64,000 nucleotides of DNA from Peromyscus leucopus (taxonomy: Eukaryota; Chordata; Mammalia; Rodentia; Cricetidae). A program made the translations under genes and the position numbers. Of the stretch, positions 11,396-22,829 are shown in pieces (the first letter of the stretch is position 1; the number at the start of each line of letters is the position of its first letter). The DNA lies in assembly GCF_004664715.2 (NCBI RefSeq), contig NC_051066.1:81431735-81495734 (forward strand), read 5' to 3'. The notes below the pieces were generated by a model, which was given only the letters and a program-made list of their open reading frames with translations, had not been told where the DNA came from and did not search any database.

Positions 11396-14099
11396 CCCTA
11401 TCCAAGGCGTTTTGCTTTATCAACAAAATAAATTAAAACAACTGACAACCTTTGACATTCCTTGTCTCTTAAAACATCACCCTGATCTCTCTCATCTTGA
11501 TTTTAAGTGCCAGAGTCTAAGTTTTCCCACTTTGGTGAGGCCCCTGGTTATGCTGGCAATCAGGGGCCCAGCATACTCTAGTGTAGCCTCATCTTCACTA
11601 ATTACGTCAGCTGGGGTCCCTTCTCCAAGTCAGGTAACCTTCTGAGGTGTTGAGAGTCAGGCCATCAGCTTGTGGATTCTGAGGGGACACAGCTCAACCC
11701 ACAATAGTAACCAAAATTCCATGCCCCCCTCCCAAGCACTTTGCCTGAGTAAAGTACCCTACCATAGAGCATCCTGGTGGCCCCTCTTTCTTCTTTATGT
11801 TTTTATGTCTTTCTTGTTTTTCACTAATGCCAGAGTGTGATATTAATGGAAAGATCATTAAATAAAAAAGACCTATTATCCTATGAGGCAAAGTGAACGC
11901 ACTCAACTGTAAAAGGAAGACTTATCGATCAATTTCAGTCAAACCTTGCTTGTCTGACACTTTGCAGTTAAGAAATGTGTTTTTATTGCCTGGCCAGATA
12001 GTTCAGGTTTCCGGTCAGTCTTAGCAAAGACCCTTTTTATAACATTGACAAAATTTTATCACAGAGCTATGAAAACAAAATTAGATTTCATAACTCACAT
12101 CGGGCCTTGAAGCAGCTGCCCCTATAAATTTTACAAACCTTATCAAGCTTTAATGTTCCTAGTCTGATAAGATTTTTAAATAGCAACTTTTACTGAACTT
12201 CATGTATATATTCATGTATATAAATAAAGGTATATGTGTGTGTGTGTGCATATATAAAGAGATATATTTTGTTTCCTCTTCACCTTACAGGGAAGAAAGC
12301 TGTGCCTGCCTGCTTCTGGGCAGAAAACTGACAGGGACCAATTACTTAGATGGATGAAGATTCCCTAAAGGTAGATGAATTTACTTATAGAAAGGAAGGT
12401 TGCTATTTATCCAAAAGTTTTGATCTTAAAATTTACCTTCAAATTAAATGGATTTTTCATAGTCATATTTTGAAGAATCAACAACATTGACAGATTGGCC
12501 ACAGTATATCCATACATTCAGGTCGTAATTGAGAGTGATTTTAGCCACAGAAACATTTCATTTGGGTGAGATCCTACCTACAAACATTCCCAGGCTTTTT
12601 AGTCTGTAGAGTTGACTGTTGGGAAAGCAAAGACATGTATACTGAACGAATCTTTTGTATCCCTAATCAGACAGCAGGCCACGAGAAAACACAAACCCTT
12701 GGCTTTATTTACTGGGACTCAGACTCTACCCACAAAGTCTCCTTGCAAAACTTATCAGCTCCACCCCAGTGCACTGGGAAGGGGTGGTTCCGCCATCTTC
12801 TACCCCTGAGCTGAGCCTGACATTGAAAGCCCTGATGGGAAGGGAGAGGATCCACCTGCTTTACATAACTTCATTCTGTTAGCTGCTCAACAACTACAAT
12901 CCTGAGTCCAGTTAAAGCAGCATTACACCATATGGTCCTTCCTGCTTCTCAGAGGCGAGAACCATTTCTCAGAACTGTGCAAACAGTGAATTATTACGGC
13001 ATAAACTACAAGTGTTACATCCTTAAAATACATCTCTGTCGACCATACATTTTGGTTTCAAGTACCAAGTCTAAGAAAATACAACGACAAAAAGTTATGT
13101 GAAACCTTACAAATAAATGAGCAGCATTTAAAACATCAACAACAGGCCACTGCAAAGCACTTTTCAGACCATTTCGGATACTCCTTTAAGAACTTTGAAA
13201 AGCCATGATCTCAGGAAATGCACCTGTGGAAAATGTATTGTTTTTAAAGTATAGTTTCACTGGGTCCAAGGAACCACCTGAAAGACTTTCCAAGCACAGA
13301 GATCCTGATAACAGAAGGCTTCTGATTTCCATAATCTTTGATGTTTGAGACAATTATGTTCTGTATCTCTCAAACAGCAGATCCCAGATACATTTCAGAT
13401 GGGGCAAATACCAACTTGAATATATATATATGTTATCTTGTTGTATACAAAATTAGTCATAAATCATGATGGTATTTTAGCATCTTTAGGCATAATTTTT
13501 GCATGTGGGGAAGAGGAGGAAATGCTGGTTTCTTCAAATGGTGCTGTTAATTTGGGAGCATTCCTTGAAGAAAACCTTATTACCTAGAAGGAAGAAAAGA
13601 TAATTAGGTTGACATTCTTCACAATCAGGAGGCCATTTTCCTGGCCATTCTTCCAGACAGAAGGGAAACATGATGTTTATCAGGAAAACAATATTCAGAA
13701 GAATGAGTGACCGAGGACTTCCTGAGCCTTCACAGTAAGCATCATTCTCTGACTGGAGAAAATGGGACATCTTGTTTTGGGAACCCCAAGTATCTCTCCC
13801 TAACTCCCTTTGTATTTCATTTCTCTTTCTGTGCATTAGTAATGCTGGCAAAACACCAAAGTAACTTTCTGATCATTTTATTCCAAGTCAGGTTTTTACT
13901 GGTAATTACTGGACTTTCTATGGACGAGAAATCATGGATAAAGTACCTCCTGGCTCCTTTTAAATTATCACTTAGAAATCTTTTAGAACTGTGAAATGTT
14001 TACATGGAAAAGTATTATGGGTTGTGGGTCAACACCACTGTTCGTGGCTAGAGTTCTCAGGTTAGTTAAAAGCCCTGGAATCAGAGTGCACGATGCCTT
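11396..14099. other. Unique sequence, no gene seen
   Basis: AT-rich. Short TA/TG tracts occur at 12203-12268 and 13420-13431. Open frames reach about 105 codons, with none recognised. Confidence 0.45.
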
Positions 14100-14185
14100 G
14101 CATGGCTACTCTGTCTGTTCTCTTTGTTCTCAGAGCCCAGCAAGGAGTCTGGAATAGAGGAGGTGCTCATTAAACCTGTTGGACA
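14100..14185 (+). mobile_element. LINE L2 tail fragment
   Basis: The stretch GGAGGTGCTCATTAAACC and the preceding GAGCCCAGCAAGGAGTCTGG follow the layout of an L2 3' terminus. Short and diverged. Confidence 0.4.
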
Positions 14186-15377
14186 CCAAATGACAAGCTA
14201 AGTAGCCTAACTCTGTTTCTTCATAACTGTAAGACATGTTTGTTTTCCTCTAATCCAAAGCTTTTAGCATTGGGTCAGAACAAAGCACCTTTTAAGTCTT
14301 TTTTTTTTTTTTTTTTTTTTTTAATGACAAACAGTATTCAAAATCTTGCATGAATAGAGAGAAGAAAATGATTTTTCTGTATCTTTTTGGTTTTTAGCTA
14401 GGACAGACTTCTGTGACAAACAACGGATAAAAGGAAAACAAACAGAAGCTTATTAGCATGGAGCCCTTGAGTCTAAAAGGGAGATAACCAAAGAATGTGT
14501 AATTCTCAAAGGGAGAGCTGAGTACAGGCTTAAATCTTCTCTTCACCTGAAAATGAAAGAACTAAGGAGAGACCAAGGAAGGAGAAATGAAGTCATTCAG
14601 CTTTAAATTGCATCATCTCCATTGTCAAAAATCTATGGAGCTCCTAACACAGTGCCTGGAGCTGCCATCTTGGAACACTGTAGGCAGAGGCAGGAGGTCA
14701 CCTGAGACAGGTATTCAAGATCAGCTGCATACCAACACCCCTCCAAAGCAAACAACAAACAAATAGACACATTGGATGTGGGGGTCCACAAAGGCTCCCT
14801 AGTCAGAAATTCTGAGCTTGCTCTACCCAGTAGGGCTGCATGATGGGATGATTTGGCCAAAGGCATGGTTACCAGGTGTTTTGAAGGGTCTCACTTGTTA
14901 ATGATTTATACCTCAACCTTTTAAGGGGGAGGTCTTTTGCGTCTCCTCTTGCTGATATAAAATGCCCATCATGATTAAAGTCCAGGCAGCTGGGTATTGA
15001 CCCAGGGCCCTCCTGAAGTTATCTTGTGTCTGTCTTAATTGTTGTCTCTGTCTACATTTCTATCTAATACTTCCTCATTCCTCACTCCTCCCCCAAGAAC
15101 CCTGTGATAGGTCAGAGCTAGCCTCCTACCATTGGACACCCTTCTCTTCCTATTTCAGAGAGGGAGACACATACAGGAAATTTCCTGTGCAGGTGTCAAT
15201 TCCCTTATGAAAAAGATAACTCTAATCCTGACTTCAGGGCTTCCTCTTGTCTCCCTGTTCTCCATGTCTAATTTCTCAGAATAATCCTTTTGCCAAAGAT
15301 GGGTCTGCCATTCCGATTCTTATGGATTCAGAAGTATTACTAATAATTGTAGTGAGGAAAAGAAAGCCCAGATCTCC
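14186..15377. other. No clear feature; long T-run
   Basis: A run of about 23 T lies at 14300-14322. A GGCAGAGGCAGGAGGTCACC stretch near 14683 resembles part of a B1 but is too short to call. Confidence 0.4.
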
Positions 15378-15452
15378 CTCTCATGCTGGGAATTGAGTCC
15401 AGGGCTTTGTATATGCAAACGTTCTACAATAGAACTACACTACACACCTCTT
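15378..15452 (-). mobile_element. tRNA-derived SINE remnant
   Basis: The plus strand reads GCTGGGAATTGAGTCCAGGG followed by TATGCAAACGTTCTACAA, a diverged reverse copy of an ID/B4 head with a B box remnant. Confidence 0.5.
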
Positions 15453-15702
15453 TCACAAACCACAGGTTAAACATAAGGCTTTTTATCTTATCAGAATTTT
15501 CATGCAGTAAAAGGATGTACTCAGTGACAGGAAGTGAAGAACCACCATACCAGAGGCCTTAATGCTACCAGAAAATTGAGGGAGTCTCTTTGTGGTCATC
15601 AGATGATATGGAGAATATTAATGTCCCCTCTTGGGATTCTTACTCTCATTAAAAGAATTTAAGGGTGGATTCAAACAGAAACTTGAGGACAATGTTATTC
15701 AC

Positions 15703-15803
15703 ATTTTTTTTTTTCAGACAGGGTTTCTCTGTGCATACTCCTGGCTGTCCTGGGACTCACTCTGTAGACCAGGCTGACCTTGAACTCACAGATATCTGCC
15801 TGT
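15703..15803 (-). mobile_element. Truncated B1 SINE
   Basis: A T-run, then CAGACAGGGTTTCTCTGTG and AGACCAGGCTGACCTTGAAC, a good reversed B1. It breaks off after ATCTGCCTGTC, so the start of the element is missing. Confidence 0.8.
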
Positions 15804-16320
15804 CATAGCATTTTTAAAAGAAAAACCCAGGACAGGCAAACTGTAAGTCTCAGCAGCTGTCCTGTTTGAGTTAGACTAGCCTGGATGTCAGCTGCTTGGT
15901 CAATAAGCAGTCAGATGGTGGGGAGGAGAGAAAGGGGGATGCTGGAAGATTTGGGGATGGCCAAAGTGTTAGGAAAAGCATCCTTAGAAGAGAGATAGAA
16001 GAAAAGGAAAAGCTATGTTTTTCTGAGTAATTCAGAAAAGTTTACAAACTTATAAAGCAGCATGGCTGCACTTGGCAAGCTACTCCACCTGGAGAAGGAA
16101 GAATACAGTGTCTTGGTAAAGGAATAATTATTCCACCCAGCTCTTTAACATGGCTTAAAGTGAGCTGCCTCTCTAAGGGATGGTCCCTTGGCATGGTGAA
16201 TGATGAGCCCCCCATTAGGTCTCTAGCATGCCAGAGATTTCCTTCTCTTGACCAGAAGGATATGATATGGTTTTCCCTTAGTGAGCTGTTACTGCGGCTG
16301 GATTATCAATGCATCAAAAT
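15804..16320. other. No feature recognised
   Basis: Unique sequence, purine-rich around 15918-16010. Confidence 0.4.
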
Positions 16321-16326
16321 TGTGTG

Positions 16327-16698
16327 TGCTGGGGATGTCTTTCTGTATGCTGTGAATGTATTGCTCTGATTGATTGATAAATAAAATGCTGATTGGCCAG
16401 TAGCCAGGCAGGAAGTATAGTATAGGCGGGATAAGCAGAGAGGAGAATTCTGGGAAGTGGAAGGCTGAGTGAGGAGACACTGCCAGCTGCCACTATGAGA
16501 AGCAAGATGTAAAGTACCAGTAAGCCACAAGCCAGTGGCAACTTATAGATTAATAGAAATGAGTTAATTTAAGATATAATAACGAGATAACAAGAAGCCT
16601 GAGCCATTAGGCCAAACAGTTTAAGTAATATAAGCGTCTGTGTGTTTGGGTCTGAGTGGCTGCAGACCCAGGTGGGACTGGAGATAACTCTAGCTACA
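16327..16698 (+). mobile_element. mys-like (ERV2-type) solo LTR
   Basis: A 372-bp element starting TGCTGGGGATG and ending CTCTAGCTACA, flanked by six-base repeats TGTGTG (16321-16326) and TGTATG (16699-16704). It carries GATAAATAAAATGCTGATTG near its start. LTRs of this kind recur at 34514, 41353, 60081 and 63467. Length and six-base duplications fit the published mys elements of Peromyscus and ERV2-type LTRs. Family naming is inferred. Confidence 0.75.
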
Positions 16699-16704
16699 TG
16701 TATG

Positions 16705-17135
16705 CTTTCTTTATTTACATGTACAGTTTCAGCCTTCTCACAGCTACCACACAGCTATGGGTATAGTGGGTATAAATTACCTGACACACAAGTTGGGAAG
16801 GTGGAACCTTGTGAGTCTCAACAGTGAAGGGAAAAGTAGATTCTGTGGTTGTAAACTAGCAAACAAACAAAAACATACCAAAAAAAATTTAAGTGCCAGT
16901 ATCTGGTAGAATTGTAATTTGAGAAGTAAATAGTCTGTCTACCCTAAGGCAAAGGAAATTTCCATAGCTTAGCTCATATTCATGAGATTCATTTGACATG
17001 CCAACACTACTCTGGGTGCTGAGGCTATAGTGGTGTATAGTACTGGACCAAACATACTCTTAGCTCTCTAGGACATTACTATCCTAATGAAAGCATAAGT
17101 TCAGTTGAAAGAGCAGCTAACAAACAGGTAAGTGG
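16705..17135. other. Old unclassified repeat, possible
   Basis: Around 17000-17095 a stretch containing GGGTGCTGAGGCTATAGTGG resembles an old mammal-wide repeat I cannot name. No gene. Confidence 0.3.
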
Positions 17136-17284
17136 TGTAGTTGGAAGTATCTGCTAAAAGCTCATGTGTTAAAGGTTCACTCTCCATACAGTGGTGGAAG
17201 ATGAAGGAACCTTTAAGATTTGTGTCTTAGTACAGGTCCTGGTAGGAGAAAATGTCAAGATGGGACCCTAAAAGAGAATACTGG
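17136..17284 (+). mobile_element. MaLR 5' LTR, left part
   Basis: Contains CTCATGTGTTAAAGG and GGAACCTTTAAGATTTG blocks of an ERVL-MaLR LTR on the plus strand. It stops at 17284 where the mys-like array begins. The rest of the LTR resumes at about 22618, so the array is inserted in this LTR. Confidence 0.6.
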
Positions 17285-17652
17285 TGTAGTCAGATTTTTC
17301 TTTGGGTTGCCAGTTCACAAATAATGACACGGAGACTTCTTATTAATTGTGAAAGCTTGGCCTTAGCTTAGGCTTTTTCCTAACTAGCTCTTATAACTTA
17401 AATTGATCTGTTTCATTAATCTACATTCTGCCATGCAGTTTTACCTGTTTTCAATATGGCTCATTTGACTTGCTCCAAGTCTGCTGGCAAAAATCTGCAT
17501 GGCTTCATTCCTCCTCCCCTTCTAATTTCTCCCCAGAAATCAGGCATATTCTCTCCTGCCTAGCTATTGGCCATTCAGCTCCTTATTAAACCAATCAGAA
17601 GTCACCTTAGACAGAGACACATCTTTAGAGTGTACTTAAATATTCTGCAACA
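17285..17652 (-). mobile_element. mys-like LTR 1 of composite array
   Basis: Reversed copy of the LTR family seen at 41353: starts TGTAGTCAG on the plus strand, has AAATAATGACACGGAGACTT and AACCAATCAGAAGTCACC, and ends TGCAACA. It is followed at once by TTTCCCCCTTTTT, the reverse of a polypurine tract. It is therefore the 3' LTR of a minus-strand element. Confidence 0.75.
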
Positions 17653-17870
17653 TTTCCCCCTTTTTGTATAATTGAAATGAAAAGGTTTTAACTATAATAT
17701 AGTAAAACTATATACAAAAAGAACAATTATCAGGTAAGAATTACTTCACAATATCCAGTCCATTTGCATTTGGCAAATTCAGCAAAAGTCCTGAACTGTG
17801 TAGCCTATCTTAGTAAGTCCAAAGTTTTATACCTAAACCACTTTTTATCACAACTTGTTATACTGGACTT
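17653..17870 (-). mobile_element. mys-like internal segment A
   Basis: Begins with the reversed polypurine tract at 17653-17665. The following ~200 bases match segments B (18429 onward) and C (21546 onward), including CCATTTGCATTTGG and TTATACCTAAACCACTT. It ends where LTR 2 starts, so only the 3' edge of this element remains here. Confidence 0.65.
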
Positions 17871-18428
17871 TTTCTTTTTAGCCACCAACCAGTTCCCAAA
17901 TCATGACATGGAGATTTATTATTAGTTTTGAATGCTTGGCCTAGCTTAGGCTTGCTCATTACTAGCTAGCTCTTTTAACTTAAATTAACCTGTTTCTCTT
18001 TATCTACCTTTTGCCTTGGGGCTTTCTACCTTTTCTTATTTTCTTCCTGTCTCTATGTTTGGCTGATGTCTGCCTGGTTTCTTGCCCTGGGCATCTCTCT
18101 CATTGTTTCCTCATTCTTCTCCTGTTCTTCTTTTCTTTCCTCTTTCTAGATTTCTCCTCCTATTTATTCTCTCTGCCTGCCTGGCAGCCCCACCTATCCC
18201 TCTCCTGCCTAGTTACTGGTCTTTAGCTTTTGATTAGACCAACCAGGTACCTTAAGCAGGCAAGTTGAAACAGATGCAACACATCTTTACATAATTAAAC
18301 ACATCCTTACACCATTAAACAAATACAACATAAATAAAAGTAACACACCTTTACACAGTTAAAGTAATATTCTGCAGCTTAAACAAATGTAACATATCTT
18401 TGCCCAATTAAAATACTATTCGCCAGCA
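17871..18428 (-). mobile_element. mys-like LTR 2, expanded U3
   Basis: Same family as LTR 1 (CAGTTCCCAAATCATGACATGG) but about 558 bp long instead of 345-390. The extra length is at the U3 end, 18271-18420, as degenerate repeats of ACACATCTTTACACAATTAAA type. A reversed polypurine tract follows at 18429. Confidence 0.65.
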
Positions 18429-18760
18429 TTTCCCACTTTTTGTCTAAATAAAAAGAAAGGATTTTAACTTTAACATAGTAAAGCTATATACAACAAGAAC
18501 AATTATTAAGTAAGGATTACATTTATAATATTGAGCCCATTTGTATTTATCAAATTCAGAGAAATCAATCTATTTTCTATTCTATCTTGGTGAGTCCAAA
18601 CTTTTGTACCTAATTTACCTTCTATCATAACTAAGGAAAACTGTAACTATAACTATTTAGTTTTGAACTTCATCAAAGAACCCAGAAGGATATATTATTA
18701 CTTGAGTAAACAGAAAGTGCACTGCAAGCCACTTCCAAACATATAGAAATGACAGAGATG

Positions 18761-19189
18761 CCAGGTGACAGTGGCACTGTGCCTTTAATCCCAGCACTCA
18801 GGAGGCAGAACTAGGCGGATCTCTATGAGTTCAAGGCCAGCCTGGTCTACAGAGCGAGATCTAGGACTGAGAGTGAGATCCAGGACAGGCACCAAAACTA
18901 CACAGAGAAACCCTGTCTCAAAAAAAAAAACAGAAAGAAAGGAAGAAAGGAAGGAAGAAAGGAAAGAAAAGAAAGGAAGAAGGAAAAGAAAGAAGAAAAA
19001 GAAAGAAAGAAAGAAGAAAGGAAGAAGAAGGAAGGAAGGAAGGAAGGAAAGGAAGGAAGGAAGGAAGGAAGGAAGGAAGAAAGAAAGAAAGAAAAGGAAA
19101 GGAAGAAAGAAAGAAAGGAAAAAAAAAAAAGAAAGGAAGAAAGAAGAAAGGAAGAAAGAAAGAAGAAAGGAAGAAAGAAAGAAGGTGGT
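18761..19189 (+). mobile_element. B1 SINE with long purine tail
   Basis: A B1 body at 18761-18920 (TTTAATCCCAGCACTCAGG, CAAGGCCAGCCTGGTCTACA) with an A-rich tail that has grown into about 260 bp of GAAA/GGAA/GGAAA repeats. The 7-bp duplication AGAGATG at 18754-18760 and 19190-19196 shows body and tail are one insertion into segment B. The Lys/Glu-rich and Phe/Ser-rich frames here are repeat artefacts. Confidence 0.85.
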
Positions 19190-19581
19190 AGAGATGTCTG
19201 GCTACCTGGACAGCCACCCAAGGTTCCTCTACAACATTGGGGCATCCTTCTTCAGCCTACAGGCCTAAAATATCTGACAGACTTTTCTATGAAGCAGGAA
19301 TTTAGAAGGACTGTCCGGCCTAGTCTTTTTCCTTTGTCTCCTGCTTGCCCAGTTTATACAGCATATTGTCAGCAGTCAAGGCAAGAATAGTTTCTTTGCC
19401 TAGTGATTAACATTTCCATAATGAAAGCAAATTCCATGTGGAGTTTCTTCAATGCCCATCATCCTTTTATGAAGTATATTGGTGCTGCCGGGAACAAACA
19501 TGTCTCATTGTCATGAGAAGTCTCAGGTTATTAAACATCTTAAATGACATAATCTATAGGTCTTTGAAGTGTGTGAATACC

Positions 19582-19590
19582 ATCTATCTG

Positions 19591-19634
<44 letters not shown>

Positions 19635-19635
19635 A
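19582..19635. repeat. (TATC)n microsatellite
   Basis: About 12 consecutive TATC-type units within segment B. It is absent from the matching position in segment C near 22310, which reads only CCAATCTATCTAAAATATATC. Confidence 0.9.
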
Positions 19636-19678
19636 ATATATCTGTTTAACCTTGAAAACATACCTAATATGACTACAA

Positions 19679-19741
19679 GTTTGATTATTATAGATGACTA
19701 CCTACTAACTTTGATTATTATAGATGACTAACTACTAACCT
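19679..19741. repeat. Short tandem duplication
   Basis: TTTGATTATTATAGATGACT occurs twice about 31 bases apart. Segment C has it once near 22370, so the duplication is specific to B. Confidence 0.75.
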
Positions 19742-21249
19742 ATATTTCTTAATTATATATTATATTTTAAAATTAGCTGCACAAGCACAATAGCCCCAAA
19801 GAGTAGAAACATGCATACAGTATAACAAAAATAACTTTAAATTTATATTAATATACTAAAGTCCATACTGATGCAAAATATTTGAGATTAATAGTACTCT
19901 TTTTATTCTATATGCCTATATCCCCACTAAATGATAACAAACATCCATAACCCACTGAATGACCAAAAACCACCTACTCTACCTCTTGGGAATGTAGGCA
20001 TCATATTCTCTAGACTGCTTGCTGTTGTCTGTGAGCAAAGACATCTTTTTAGGGAACCTATGAAAATTGAAATAATGGTCAAGTTCTGGGAAAACTAGCC
20101 ATAACATTTATTGTCCAGTCTCTATGCAATGGGAAAGCACAAGGCTTATCTCCAGTCCTGGCTAGAATAGTCTATGAGGTTGTGCCATCTCAGTCAATAG
20201 CCTTGAAACTGTTCTGGATGCAGAACTCTGAGCAAACTGCAACAGAGGCAATCTGAGATGCTGGATCACCTGGGCCACCTGTTTTCATTGGTGTCTGGTC
20301 CCCTTGCTCTGAGAGCATACAAACTTTCAAAGCAACATATCTGCATTAGCAGAAGTATGGATTATGCATTATACACAGGCCAAACAAAGATGTTTTTTGT
20401 TTTATGTTTGAGCAGGCAAAATATATGTTACCTGTCTTGTAGTTTTTCTAGGTTTAAATTTTTATATCTGTAGCCAGAATTTTCAGGGTGTCTTCCCTGA
20501 TCAAACCTGCTCTGTATTAACCTGGAAGGAATCCACAGCCTTTCATTTTCTGTGGGAACAAAAGCATAACCTCTTCCCAATGCTATACATTTTTTGATTT
20601 TCATTTTAAAGTTAAGGCATTCCTAAAGTATATAGGCTGGTTTAATTCAGCAGTCCCTTTCACAATTCCATGTCTCCCAGCTGCTGTCTTTTCTCATCAG
20701 CATTCAAAAAATTCAAAGTCAACACAACACACAGGATCCAGACTCCCTGTGTATTTCCTATCTCCATGTGGCTTATTCTTTTTTATTATTATTTTACTTC
20801 TCTCTTCAAAGACTTTATTATTTTAAAACTATTTTTTTCTATTACTTTTTATATCCATTTTATTGTCTTTCTTAAGCCTACATACATTTTTAAACACACT
20901 GTAACCTGTTTAGAGGTTCTTTCTGTCTGAACCTGCTTTACACATCTCTAGTATTTTTTGTGTGCATGAGCAAATCCTTAAAATGCTAAATGGCTTTGTG
21001 CTGGTGACTCTGGTGGCTGGCTCCACTCTGCTCAGGCCTGTGAGAAGCTCTATGCCCTGTAGACCTGACTGAGAGCCATGTTTTTTAACCAGGAACTGAA
21101 TTCAATCGCACCAGCTCTGGGATGCCGGAGCCTGCCAGCTTTTTATCTTTACTTAGTGTGCCAACTGTTTAAGTGCTCTGCTGATATGGCAGAACTTCTT
21201 AAAGGAGACATATTTTTTTGATTAACTTTCTCAGTCTTATGTGGAAATT

Positions 21250-21271
21250 CGGACCTCACATTGGAAAGCCA
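21250..21271 (-). other. Decayed Lys-type primer binding site
   Basis: Read on the minus strand the site is TGGCTTTCCAATGTGAGGTC. It aligns with the Lys-1,2 primer site TGGCGCCCAACGTGGGGC of ERV2-class viruses, with changes mainly of the C-to-T or G-to-A type. It lies directly against LTR 3, where a primer site should be. Confidence 0.5.
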
Positions 21272-21272
21272 A

Positions 21273-21545
21273 AATATATCAGGCCTTTTCTCTTTTGAGG
21301 GCCTCCACCCAGCTCCCAAATAAAAACACAGAGACTCATTCTTAGTTACAACTGCCCTGGCCTTAGTTTAGCTTATTTATAGCTAGCTTTTCTAACTTAA
21401 ATTATCCTGTTTCTTCTTCACTGTCTTGCTTCTGGGCTTTTTTACTTTTCTTTATTCTATATGTCTTTCTTTCCTTCTTAATCCATGGCTGACTAGGTGG
21501 TTGGCCCACAGTATCTCCCTCTCTCTCCTTTTTCTTTTGTTCTTG
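21273..21545 (-). mobile_element. mys-like LTR 3, truncated
   Basis: Starts next to the primer site and carries CCCAAATAAAAACACAGAGACTC and GGCCTTAGTTTAGCTTA, as in LTRs 1 and 2. The U3 end, polypurine tract and first ~100 bp of the next internal region are deleted, so it joins segment C directly. Confidence 0.6.
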
Positions 21546-22617
21546 AGCCATTTGCATTTGGTAAATTTGATGAAAGTACTATATTATCAATCCTATCTTA
21601 ATGAATCCAGTTTTATACCTAAACCACTTATTATCATAACTTGTATTACCATTCTAAAAATACCTTTTTAGACCTAAAAACATTTTTTTAGATAAACAAC
21701 TTAAGCTTTTATGTTTCTCAATCTTATAAACTTTACTTTTCTTATGTAAATTTCTTTTCTGAATTTGGTAACAAGGAAAACTGTAAAACTACACTCTCCC
21801 ATCTTCAATTCCATAAGAGACCTGAGAATGATATAATATTACCTGAATAAACAGAAAGTGCAAAGCAAGCAACTTCCAAAACTATAGACATGACAAAGAC
21901 ATCTGGCTGCCTGGACAGTCACCCAAGGTTCCTCTGCAATGTTGGCACATCCATCCTTGGTCTACAGACCTAGAATATCTGACAGACTTTTGGTGAGGCA
22001 GGAATTTTGAATGACTATCCTACCTTGTCTTGACAAAGTCAGCAGTCATCTTCTTTTGTGTCTTGCTTGTCCAATTTGGACAGAATACTGTCAGCAATTG
22101 AGGCAAGGGCAGATTCTTGCCCAGATGGCTAGCTTTGTTATATTGAAAGCAAATTCCACATGGAGGTTTTTCAGTGCCCATCATCCTTTTTGAAGTAAAC
22201 TAGTGCTTTGAGGAGCAGATGTGTCTCACTGTCATGGAAAGCTTTATGCTACTAAAACATCTTAAGTACAATATTCTGTAGGTCTCTGAAGTGTTTTAAG
22301 ATCACCAATCTATCTAAAATATATCTGTGTGTGACCTTGAAAACATACCTAACATGACTACAAGTTTAATTATTATAGAAGACTAACTACATACCTGCAT
22401 TTCTTAATTATCCTAGTTTGTAATAATAACTTTCAAGGACTAGACCTATACATTGCATTTTTAAATGAGCTGTATAGGTACAATACCTTATATAAGAGTA
22501 GAAGCATATATACAGTATAACTAAAAATAAGCTTAAATTTGTATCAACATATACAAATCCATATCAATGTAAAATATTTGAGATTAACAGTTGTCTTCCT
22601 ATCCTATATTCCTGTAA
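21546..22617 (-). mobile_element. mys-like internal segment C
   Basis: Collinear with segment B without the B1 and the TATC repeat. A zinc-knuckle remnant is readable around 22120-22151 on the minus strand: Cys-x2-Tyr-x4-His-x4-Leu, so second and fourth ligands are lost. The segment stops at about 22617, where MaLR LTR sequence resumes; no 5' LTR is present. Confidence 0.6.
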
Positions 22618-22829
22618 CTAGGACCCTGTCCCCTTCTTTTTGTTGCTTCCTGGCCTTCTGGAAGTAAGCAGTCTTCTCCCCTTGTCCTCCAGGCCTCATT
22701 CTGCCTCACCAGTGCCCCAGAACAACTCAGCCAATTAACCATAGACCCAACCCTCTGAAGCAATGATTCAAGATAAACTTCCATCCTTTTAAACTGATTT
22801 GTCACTATGCTAGAAAACCAACACAGGAA
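22618..22829 (+). mobile_element. MaLR 5' LTR, right part
   Basis: Contains GTTGCTTCCTGGCC, AGCCAATTAACCATAGACCC, a diverged polyadenylation region and an AAAACCAACACAGG end, the 3' half of an ERVL-MaLR LTR. It completes the LTR begun at 17136-17284. Confidence 0.6.

Larger units (their letters stand above)
18429..21249 (-). mobile_element. mys-like internal segment B
   Basis: Runs from a polypurine tract to a decayed primer site. No long frame survives. At 19403-19429, read on the minus strand, is the remnant of a gag zinc knuckle (Cys, then Tyr where the second Cys should be, then His), followed directly by a stop. Pol and env are not recognised. About 1.5 kb is collinear with segment C. 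A B1 (18761-19189) and a TATC repeat lie inside. Confidence 0.6.

Noticed and set aside
18825..19268. Lys/Glu-rich and Phe/Ser-rich frames of 99-147 codons
   Set aside because: They are translations of the GAAA/GGAA tail of a B1.
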